A DNA stretch of 44,606 nucleotides from Oscillospiraceae bacterium (GTDB lineage: Bacteria; Bacillota; Clostridia; Oscillospirales; Acutalibacteraceae), in the NCBI GenBank assembly GCA_015065795.1, contig SVPO01000004.1, forward strand, positions 1-44,606. Direction: 5' to 3'. This document shows positions 18,053-25,681 of this stretch, one piece after another. The notes beneath the pieces were generated by a model. The model saw nothing but the letters and a program-made list of their open reading frames with translations. It searched no databases and had not been told where the DNA came from. The stretch's first letter is position 1. Each line of letters starts with the position of its first letter. The position numbers were made by a program, and so were the translations under genes.

Positions 18053-19648
18053 TCAGTTCACATCGCTGCGTCCGAAGCCGTGAGGCAGCAGGTCAGCAAG
18101 TGTCACCTCGCGCCAGCCCTCTTTGCTCACCAGCAGGACCTTGAACTTTTTCGGCTCGCAGAACTCCATAAGCACCTGACGGCACACGCCGCAGGGCGGA
18201 AATTCGCCTTCGATGACGCCGTTTTTGCCGCCTGCCACAGCGATGGCTCTGAACTCGGTCACACCCTCGCTGACCGCCTTGAACACTGCGGTGCGCTCGG
18301 CACAGTTGGTGGGCGAAAAGGCTGCGTTTTCGATGTTGCAGCCGGTGTATATCTCACCGTTTGCTGCAAGCAGCGCCGCGCCCACGGTGCAGCCGGAGTA
18401 CGGAGAATAGGAAAACGCCATTGCTTCCTTCGCTTTTTCCACGAGCAGCTGACGTTCGTCCTTCTTTATGCCGCCCGATCTGCGTCCGTATCTGAGCAGC
18501 CGCGCAAAGCTCGCACCCTCGGTCTCCTTGGGCACGTCAAACCATTCGGCGATGGTGGCAGCGATGTCGGCAAAGCTGCTGCGCGTGGACAGACCAACGG
18601 GAGCGATCTCACTGCCGTACACCAGCAGCGGTACATACTCTCGGGTGTGATCGGTGCTGACATCGCCGGGGTCGCAGCCGTGGTCGGCGGTGATCATCAG
18701 CACATCGTCATCACGCAGCTTCGGAAGGAATCCCCCCAGCCAGTGGTCAAACTCGGTCAGGGCGTTTGCGTAACCGTGGATATCGTTGCGGTGACCGTAC
18801 AGCATATCGAAATCAACAAGATTGATGAAGCACAGACCGTGGAAATCCTTTTCCACAAGAGCATCGACAGCTGCCATGCTCTCCTCGTTGTTGTGGGCTT
18901 CGACAGCTTCGGTTATCCCTCGACCGACAAAAACGTCCTTGATCTTGCCCACGGAGATAACGTCCAGTCCGGAATCGCTCAGCACGTCAAGAACCGTGCG
19001 CCCCGGAGCCTCGATGGAATAGTCCCGACGGTCGCCTGTACGTGTAAAGCCAGGATACTTGCCAATAAACGGACGGGCAATTATCCTGCCCACGCCGTGT
19101 ACTCCCTGCATTATGGCGCGCGCCTTTGTGCAGATGTCATACAGCTCCTCCAGCGGCACAACGTCGTTGTGAGCGGCGATCTGCAGCACGCTGTCGGCAG
19201 ATGTATAGACGATCAGCTTGCCGGTCTTTATATGCTCCTCACCGTAGTCCCTTATGACCTCGGTTCCGGAATAGGGCTTGTTGCACAGCCAGCCGCGGCC
19301 GGTCTGCCTGACCAGCTCGTCAAGGATCTCCTGAGGAAAGCCCTCGGGATAGGTGGGCAGCGGATGATCGGAGACGACACCGGAAATCTCCCAGTGACCG
19401 ATGGTGGTATCCTTGCCCTTGGACCGCTCGGCAAGACGGGCGGACGCAGCGGCCGGGCGAATATTCTTCCCAAGGAAGCTCAGCCCCTCCACGTTGCCCA
19501 GTCCAAGACGGAGCAGGTTCGGGATATTGAATTTGTACGATTCGGAAATAGTTCGGATGGTGCCGCAGCCTTCGTCGCCGTATTCGGCGGCATCGGGAAG
19601 CGCGCCTGCTCCCAGACTGTCAAGAACGATAAGAAAAACACGTTTCAT
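18053..19648 (-). CDS. fused phosphopentomutase (DeoB)-cytidine deaminase (Cdd)
   Basis: aa 1-~386: MKRVFLIVLDSLGAGALPDAAEYGDEGCGTI...GKDTTIGHWEISG...ADHGCDPGDVSTDHTREYVPLL (DeoB); aa ~398-531: AMAFSYSPYSGCTVGAALLAANGEIYTGCNIENAAFSPTNCAERTA...PPCGVCRQVLMEF (Cdd); one uninterrupted ORF. Confidence 0.95.
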   Translation of the reverse strand: MKRVFLIVLDSLGAGALPDAAEYGDEGCGTIRTISESYKFNIPNLLRLGLGNVEGLSFLGKNIRPAAASARLAERSKGKDTTIGHWEISGVVSDHPLPTYPEGFPQEILDELVRQTGRGWLCNKPYSGTEVIRDYGEEHIKTGKLIVYTSADSVLQIAAHNDVVPLEELYDICTKARAIMQGVHGVGRIIARPFIGKYPGFTRTGDRRDYSIEAPGRTVLDVLSDSGLDVISVGKIKDVFVGRGITEAVEAHNNEESMAAVDALVEKDFHGLCFINLVDFDMLYGHRNDIHGYANALTEFDHWLGGFLPKLRDDDVLMITADHGCDPGDVSTDHTREYVPLLVYGSEIAPVGLSTRSSFADIAATIAEWFDVPKETEGASFARLLRYGRRSGGIKKDERQLLVEKAKEAMAFSYSPYSGCTVGAALLAANGEIYTGCNIENAAFSPTNCAERTAVFKAVSEGVTEFRAIAVAGGKNGVIEGEFPPCGVCRQVLMEFCEPKKFKVLLVSKEGWREVTLADLLPHGFGRSDVN

Positions 19649-19695
19649 TGAATCATTCCTCCGTTATGTTTCGGATGGCACAGAATCGACAGGCT

Positions 19696-20622
19696 TTACT
19701 TGAGGAAGCCCTCGATGATGACCGACTCAGCCTCCAGCTCGGTCATGCCGAAGGTCTGGAGCTTGATGAGCTGGTCGTTGTTGATACGTCCGATGGCTGC
19801 CTCATGAATGATCTCGGCATCTGCATGGGTGGCTACGATCTCGGGGATGGAGCTGATCTTTGCCTTGTCCATGATGATGGAGTCGCACTGGATGTGAGCG
19901 TGGCAGGCAGCGTTGCCCACAGCGATGGGATGGAACACCTGCACCGAATCATCACGGGCGACCGAACGGGAGATGATCTGCATGGAAGCGCCTTCGCCGT
20001 CCAGCTCGGCACGCATATCGGATTTGGCGAGCTGCTGACCGTGGGTCATAAGCCGCTCGATGATCTGCATCTTTGCGTTTGCCGCAAGATGGGCAGTGGT
20101 GGTGCGGACCGTGGAGTCAACGCCCTTGATCTGCACCATCTCCATCTCGCAGACGGAGTTCTCGTCCTGATAGATCTCGGTGACAGGGTTGAGGATACGG
20201 GCACCGGCTCCGTCGCCCTCTCCGTAGTGCTTCTCGACATAGCGGATGCGTGCGCCCTTGCCGATGTGGAAGGTGTGGATGCCGTTGTGGGTGCTGTCCT
20301 GATCGCCGCAGTTGTGGATGCCGCAGCCGGCGACGATGAGTACATCAGCGTCCTCTCCGATGTGGAAGTCATTGTAGACGCAGTCGTCGATGCCTGCCTC
20401 GGTGATGATGACGGGAATGTGGACGCTCTTGTTCTTTACGCCCGGCTTGATGATGATGTCAATGCCCGGCTTGTCGGTCTTGGGAATGATCTCGATATCC
20501 TCGGTGGAACGACGGGAGAAGCCCTCGCCGTTCTTGCGGATGTTGTACGCACCCTCGGGGATCTCGTGCAGGTCGGCAACAGCCTCCAGCATGGTACGTT
20601 CTATGGAATTGAGCTCACTCAT
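19696..20622 (-). CDS. short SufB/SufD-family Fe-S scaffold-like protein (SmsB-like)
   Basis: 308 aa, ...DADVLIVAGCGIHNCGDQDSTHNGIHTFHIGKGARIRYVEKHYGEG...SIPEIVATHADAEIIHEAAIGRINNDQLIKLQTFGMTELEAESVIIEGFL. Confidence 0.9.
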   Translation of the reverse strand: MSELNSIERTMLEAVADLHEIPEGAYNIRKNGEGFSRRSTEDIEIIPKTDKPGIDIIIKPGVKNKSVHIPVIITEAGIDDCVYNDFHIGEDADVLIVAGCGIHNCGDQDSTHNGIHTFHIGKGARIRYVEKHYGEGDGAGARILNPVTEIYQDENSVCEMEMVQIKGVDSTVRTTTAHLAANAKMQIIERLMTHGQQLAKSDMRAELDGEGASMQIISRSVARDDSVQVFHPIAVGNAACHAHIQCDSIIMDKAKISSIPEIVATHADAEIIHEAAIGRINNDQLIKLQTFGMTELEAESVIIEGFLK

Positions 20623-21347
20623 GCCTTAGCACCTCCAAAATCGCAGCCGTCATTGAGCTGACCGATAATTTCGCCGAACACTTCCTCACGGGGACCTCTG
20701 CGGGCGACCTCGCCGCCGTTGAGAACGATGATCTCGTCTGCCAGCGACATAATACGCTCCTGATGGGAGATTATAATGACGCTGTTGTGGCGGTTTTTGC
20801 TCATTGCCTTGAAGCTGTTGACCAGCATGGCAAAGCTCCACAGGTCAATGCCTGCCTCCGGCTCGTCGTAGATGGCAAGGCGCAGCTGGCGTGCCATCAG
20901 CGTGGCGATCTCAATGCGCTTGAGCTCGCCGCCAGAGAGAGAGGAATCCACCTCACGGTTGAGATAGTCCTTGGAGCACAGTCCGACGGACGTGAGGTAG
21001 GAGCAGCACTCATCCTCGGGAAGATCGCTGCCGTGGGCAAGGCTGAGCAGTCTGCGCACGGTCAGGCCCTTGAATCTGGGGGGCTGCTGAAAAGCGTAGC
21101 CGATACCCAGACGGGCGCGCTCGGTGATGGACAGGTCGGTGATGTCCTGACCGTCAAAGATGATGCTGCCCGAGGTGGGCTTTTCTATACCCATGATCAG
21201 GCGTGCGATGGTGGATTTTCCGCCGCCGTTCTGACCGGTGATGACAATGAATTTGCCTTCGTCTATCGTGAGACTGACGTCTTTGATAATATCTGCGCGT
21301 CCTTCGGCGTTATCCACGCGGAAGGAGCAGTTTTTAAGCTCCAGCAT
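20619..21347 (-). CDS. sufC: SufC-like ABC ATPase (SmsC-like)
   Basis: [57 protein letters not shown]...LSGGELKRIEIATLMAR; ATGA overlap with the SufB/D-like gene. Confidence 0.9.
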   Translation of the reverse strand: MLELKNCSFRVDNAEGRADIIKDVSLTIDEGKFIVITGQNGGGKSTIARLIMGIEKPTSGSIIFDGQDITDLSITERARLGIGYAFQQPPRFKGLTVRRLLSLAHGSDLPEDECCSYLTSVGLCSKDYLNREVDSSLSGGELKRIEIATLMARQLRLAIYDEPEAGIDLWSFAMLVNSFKAMSKNRHNSVIIISHQERIMSLADEIIVLNGGEVARRGPREEVFGEIIGQLNDGCDFGGAKA

Positions 21348-21564
21348 ATTATTACCTTTCTGAATGTAATGGCATACGAATACAGTTATACTATATTCGT
21401 TAATATTATATCATTCTCCTGCGCAATTGGCAATATGCGGAGGGTTCAATATTGCAGGTACGTTATTCTTTCCAATGCCTGACAGCTGTCACGGCAAAAA
21501 AGTGTGGCATTTGCGTACAATGTGTGGTATAATTGATGACCGACGCAAAGGAGCGATGTGTGTA

Positions 21565-22182
21565 ATGAGCAAAACGGTTGTCATCGGACTGACCGGTCCC
21601 ACCGGCGCAGGCAAATCCGTACTGCGCCCAGTGTTTGAAGAATACGGCTGCCGGTTTGCCGACTGCGACCACCTTGCCCGTGCGGCGGTGGAGCCGGGTG
21701 CTCCGGCTCTGGTAAAGCTTGCCGACGCATTTGGCAGCGACATCATCCGCGCGGACGGTTCTCTCGACCGGGCGCTACTGGCTCAGCGCGCCTTCCCCAC
21801 TCCCGAGGGCAGAGCAACGCTCAACGGCATCGTGCACCCTGCTGTCTTTGATCTGCTGGAGGATATCATCAGCAAGGCAGAGGGCGAAAACGCCGCCGGA
21901 GTGGTCATCGACGCGCCTCTGCTGTTTGAATCGAAGCTGGACCGGCGCTGCGACACCGTCATCGCCGTCATCGCCCCCGAGGAAATGCGTCTTGAGCGCA
22001 TCATGGAGCGTGACGGCCTGAGCGAGGATGCCGCTCGTCTGCGCATGTCCGCACAGCACGACAGCGCTTTTTATTCCGGTCAGGCGGATCACACGCTGGT
22101 CAACGACGGTTCCATCGACTCGCTGCTCGACAGTGCCCGTCATCTGCTGAGCAAAATCACAGGCAAAGGAGATCTGCTTTGA
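21565..22182 (+). CDS. coaE: dephospho-CoA kinase
   Basis: MSKTVVIGLTGPTGAGKSVLRPVFEEYGCRFADCDHLAR...; AAAGGAG 11 nt upstream of the ATG at 21565. Confidence 0.92.
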   Translation: MSKTVVIGLTGPTGAGKSVLRPVFEEYGCRFADCDHLARAAVEPGAPALVKLADAFGSDIIRADGSLDRALLAQRAFPTPEGRATLNGIVHPAVFDLLEDIISKAEGENAAGVVIDAPLLFESKLDRRCDTVIAVIAPEEMRLERIMERDGLSEDAARLRMSAQHDSAFYSGQADHTLVNDGSIDSLLDSARHLLSKITGKGDLL

Positions 22183-22745
22183 ATTATTCCCCTCGCAGAG
22201 GAAAACTGATCACCGGTCTGGTCGTGTGCACTGTCCTGCTGGTTGCAGGCATGATCTGCGCGCACTGTGCCGTGCGGTTTCTCTATCCTCTTGAATATAC
22301 CTCTGCAGTCGAACGCTGCAGTGATGAATTCGACGTTGACAGCGATCTTGTCTATGCCGTGATCCACACCGAAAGCGGCTTTGATCCCGAAGCTGAATCT
22401 GAAGTCGGAGCGATCGGGCTGATGCAGATCATGCCCGACACCTTCCACTGGCTGCAGAGCAAGCTGGAGCCGGATGCGGATCTGCCCACCGAAAAACTGT
22501 ATGACCCACAGACAAATATCCGCTACGGTGTTTATTATCTTTCCATGCTCAGGGATAAATTCGGCAGTGATGTACTTGCCATCGCCGCATACCACGCCGG
22601 TCAGAACCGTGTGGCGCAGTGGCTGGCGGACAGCGAGATCCCTTACGAGAACTGCACCGCGGACGATATCCCGTCCTCTGCCACGGGTCATTATGTGCGC
22701 AAGGTCCAGAACGCACGCAGCGTATACGAAAAGCTTTACGATTGA
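22179..22745 (+). CDS. lytic transglycosylase (SLT domain), membrane-anchored
   Basis: TTG start overlapping the coaE stop (TTGA); VIHTESGFDPEAESEVGAIGLMQIMPDTFHWL...LAIAAYHAGQNRVAQWL. Confidence 0.93.
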   Translation: MNYSPRRGKLITGLVVCTVLLVAGMICAHCAVRFLYPLEYTSAVERCSDEFDVDSDLVYAVIHTESGFDPEAESEVGAIGLMQIMPDTFHWLQSKLEPDADLPTEKLYDPQTNIRYGVYYLSMLRDKFGSDVLAIAAYHAGQNRVAQWLADSEIPYENCTADDIPSSATGHYVRKVQNARSVYEKLYD

Positions 22746-22804
22746 ATATCAGGATAATCCAAACTATTACCTGCCCAACGGGCAAAAGAACGGAGGAAAC
22801 CAAA

Positions 22805-24211
22805 ATGTCTGAAAAGAAAGACGCCGCCAAGGAGCTGCGCGAAAAGCTGTTTTACACCAGAAAGAACGGAGCCGGCAAGGTAAGCGCCGAGGTTCTCGCC
22901 GAGGCAGATGCCTTCTGCGAGGGCTACAAGGTATTCCTTGACCGCGGCAAGACCGAGCGCGAGGCTGTCGCCTGCACCGTCGCCATGGCGGAAAAGAACG
23001 GCTTTGTCCCCTTCGAGAGCGGCAAAAAGTATAGCGCCGGAGACCGGGTATACAAGGTCAACCGCGAAAAAGCCATCGTGCTGGCTGTCATCGGAAAGCA
23101 GTCTGCCGCCGAGGGTATGCTCATTTCCGCCGCCCACATCGACTCTCCCCGTCTTGATCTCAAGCCCAACCCCATGTACGAGAGTGATGACCTCGCCTAC
23201 TTCAAGACCCACTACTACGGCGGCGTCAAGAAGTATCAGTGGACCACCATCCCCATGTCTCTCCACGGCGTTGTGTGCCTTGCCGACGGCAGCAAGGTGG
23301 AGATCAACATCGGCGAGGACGAGAACGATCCTCAGATCTGCGTGACCGACCTGCTCATCCATCTCTCTGCCGAGCAGCTTCAGCGCAAGGCAATGGATGT
23401 CATCAAGGGCGAGAATCTCAATCTGCTCATCGGCAGCCGTCCGCTGGCTGACGACGACGGTTCCGACAGCGTCAAGCTCAACGTCCTCAAACTGCTCAAC
23501 GAGAAGTACGGTATCGTGGAAGCCGACTTCCTTTCCGCCGAGCTGGAGGCAGTTCCTGCCTTCAAGGCAAGAGACATCGGTCTTGACCGCTCCATGATCG
23601 GTGCCTACGGTCACGATGACCGCGTGTGCGCCTATCCCTCCCTCATGGCTCTGTTTGAAGCCGAAAAGCCGGAAAAGACCTGCGTGGTCTGCCTCGCCGA
23701 CAAGGAAGAAATCGGCAGCGAGGGCAATACCGGTCTTAATTCCGTTTATCTGACCAACTTCATCACCGACATCGCCGAATCTCAGGGTGTCAGCGGCCGC
23801 GCCGCGCTCTCCGCGTCGCGCTGCCTCTCCGCTGACGTCAACGCGGCATACGACCCCAACTTCGCCGACGTTTACGAGAAGCGCAACTCCTCCGTCATCA
23901 ACGGCGGCGTGGTGGTCACCAAGTACACCGGCTCCCGCGGCAAGAGCGGTTCCTCCGATGCTTCCGCAGAGTTCATGGCTCACGTCCGCGGCATTCTCGA
24001 CAGTGAGGATGTTCTCTGGCAGGCAGGCGAGCTGGGCAGAGTGGACGCAGGCGGCGGCGGAACCGTTGCTCTGTATATCGCCCACTACGACGTAGACGTC
24101 GTGGACATCGGTGTTCCCGTTCTCTCCATGCACGCTCCGCTGGAGGTCGTATCCAAGCTGGATGTCTATATGACCAAGAAGGCAATCGCAGCATTCTTCG
24201 CCAAGGGCTGA
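22805..24211 (+). CDS. M18 family aminopeptidase
   Basis: AAHIDSPRLDLKPNPMYESDDLAYFKTHYYGGVKKYQW...DKEEIGSEGNTG...; GGAGGAAACCAAAATG start. Confidence 0.93.
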   Translation: MSEKKDAAKELREKLFYTRKNGAGKVSAEVLAEADAFCEGYKVFLDRGKTEREAVACTVAMAEKNGFVPFESGKKYSAGDRVYKVNREKAIVLAVIGKQSAAEGMLISAAHIDSPRLDLKPNPMYESDDLAYFKTHYYGGVKKYQWTTIPMSLHGVVCLADGSKVEINIGEDENDPQICVTDLLIHLSAEQLQRKAMDVIKGENLNLLIGSRPLADDDGSDSVKLNVLKLLNEKYGIVEADFLSAELEAVPAFKARDIGLDRSMIGAYGHDDRVCAYPSLMALFEAEKPEKTCVVCLADKEEIGSEGNTGLNSVYLTNFITDIAESQGVSGRAALSASRCLSADVNAAYDPNFADVYEKRNSSVINGGVVVTKYTGSRGKSGSSDASAEFMAHVRGILDSEDVLWQAGELGRVDAGGGGTVALYIAHYDVDVVDIGVPVLSMHAPLEVVSKLDVYMTKKAIAAFFAKG

Positions 24212-24227
24212 TATTTCCGATAAACAG

Positions 24228-24268
24228 CGCCCGTGACAGATTCCGATCATCTGTCACGGGCGTTTTTT
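24228..24268 (+). terminator. intrinsic terminator after the M18 aminopeptidase
   Basis: CGCCCGTGACAGAT-loop-ATCTGTCACGGGCG TTTTTT. Confidence 0.92.
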
Positions 24269-24357
24269 GCGACAATTATTCACCTTTTCTCAAATCGCAA
24301 ACAATTTATGCTATGATGCTTTCATCAAAATGATTTGCGGACAGGAAGTGGTGAGAT

Positions 24358-24564
24358 ATGATCGGCGAGCTTACAAAATGGCAGTATATCCTGCTGCTCA
24401 TTCTCGTTCCGCCCATCGGCGCCTTCCTTATATGCACAGCCGACCACATCCGCCTGCGCTATAAGGTGTCGGCAGTGGTATTCTGCGTGGTGGTTTTCTT
24501 TGCAGTCCTTACCATGCGTATGCCTGCAGGCAGCGTCACGATACACGCGGCTCCAATGAGATAA
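24358..24564 (+). CDS. small membrane protein, unknown function
   Basis: 68 aa with two hydrophobic segments; ends 1 nt before the stop of the convergent gene. Confidence 0.55.
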   Translation: MIGELTKWQYILLLILVPPIGAFLICTADHIRLRYKVSAVVFCVVVFFAVLTMRMPAGSVTIHAAPMR

Positions 24565-24565
24565 T

Positions 24566-25318
24566 TCAGCGCAGGATGCCGCCGAAGCCGTTCATCCTGC
24601 GGCGGATATCGCTCCATCCCGGCATGAATCCGTCCATCAGCATTCTGAACCTGCTGTTGTGGCTGGGTTCGTACAGGTGACACAGCTCATGCGCCACCAC
24701 ATACTCCAGACATTCCTGCGGCAGCATGGCAAGACGGACATTGATCCAGATGCGTTTTCTGTCCACGTTGCAGGTGCCCCATCTGGTTTTCATTTTCTTT
24801 GTGCGCCACTCGCTCGCTTCCACTCGCATTATGCGCTGCCATTTTTCCGCCACCTCCGGCAGTCGTTCCAGCAACTGCGCGCGGTACAGTTCATCAAGGA
24901 CAGCTGTGACTGTCTCCTGATCTGCACGCTGTTTTGTTCTGACGACGATGCCCCCGCCAACAATCTCCGCGCCGTCATTCCGCGCGTTTTCTTCCACGGT
25001 CAGCTGACAGCGCTCTCCCCACAGCAGCACGGAATTCTCCGACTGCTGTGCGGCAGACGACTGAGCGTCTCTGACCCTGCACTGCTCCTGTTTGGATTTT
25101 ATCCAGCCACGCTTGCTCTCGACAAACTCCCTGACCGAAGCGATACTGCACCGCATCGGCATACTCACGTACACTCTGCCGTCCGGCGGCTTGATGTACA
25201 GGCGGATACATTTTACCTTTTTGCGCTCTGCCTGCACGACGATGTCTCCAACATCGATCTGAAATACACCCAACTCTCGTTCCTCCGTTTCCGCTGCATT
25301 CAATTTACATGAGCACAC
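24566..25318 (-). CDS. YgjP-like/SprT-type M48 metal-dependent hydrolase
   Basis: WRTKKMKTRWGTCNVDRKRIWINVRLAMLPQECLEYVVAHELCHLYEPSHNSRFRMLMDGFMPGW (HExxH-type HELCH). Start uncertain (GTG at 25318). Confidence 0.88.
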   Translation of the reverse strand: MCSCKLNAAETEERELGVFQIDVGDIVVQAERKKVKCIRLYIKPPDGRVYVSMPMRCSIASVREFVESKRGWIKSKQEQCRVRDAQSSAAQQSENSVLLWGERCQLTVEENARNDGAEIVGGGIVVRTKQRADQETVTAVLDELYRAQLLERLPEVAEKWQRIMRVEASEWRTKKMKTRWGTCNVDRKRIWINVRLAMLPQECLEYVVAHELCHLYEPSHNSRFRMLMDGFMPGWSDIRRRMNGFGGILR

Positions 25319-25346
25319 CGCCCCGACCGTTGCCGGCCGGGGCGGT
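25317..25346. other. GC-rich hairpin between the RyR operon and the downstream hydrolase gene
   Basis: ACCGCCCCG...CGGGGCGGT inverted repeat, no U-tract on either strand. Confidence 0.5.
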
Positions 25347-25363
25347 TCTGATTTATGCGGAGC

Positions 25364-25660
25364 TTACTTCTTAATGTCGTATCCCAGCTTGATGATAAGC
25401 TTGAGGGTCTCCATTGCGGTGTTGCGGTCATACTCCTTTTCTTCCTCGGGAAGCTCCTCGTAGGGCACCAGACAGGGATGCTCTTTCTTCTCATCGTCAC
25501 GGGCAGGGCCGTAGGTCCAGCCCTGTTCCATGCGGGTTCTTGCCCAGACCTCATGGGTATTCTTTGCCATTTCCTCGCAAAGGGCGAGAACGTCCTCAGA
25601 CAGCTGAACGCCGCTGGTATCCTCGGGGACGGGATTGTAAATAACGGGATTTGTATTCAT
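25364..25660 (-). CDS. stand-alone RyR-domain protein
   Basis: 98 aa: HEVWARTRMEQGWTYGPARDDEKKEHPCLVPYEELPEEEKEYDRNTAMETLKLIIKLGYDI matches the RyR (ryanodine receptor) domain pattern. Confidence 0.9.
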   Translation of the reverse strand: MNTNPVIYNPVPEDTSGVQLSEDVLALCEEMAKNTHEVWARTRMEQGWTYGPARDDEKKEHPCLVPYEELPEEEKEYDRNTAMETLKLIIKLGYDIKK

Positions 25661-25681
25661 GATTATTCCTCCTGTAATTGA

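Noticed and set aside
17921-19651. 576-aa plus-strand ORF
   Set aside because: Antisense to the DeoB-Cdd fusion; starts in an AT-rich intergenic region and crosses the terminator.
22736-24250. 504-aa minus-strand ORF
   Set aside because: Codon-aligned antisense to the M18 aminopeptidase and extends into the terminator hairpin.
25317-25346. GC-rich hairpin considered as an intrinsic terminator of the RyR operon
   Set aside because: No U-tract on either strand; kept only as an unclassified hairpin.
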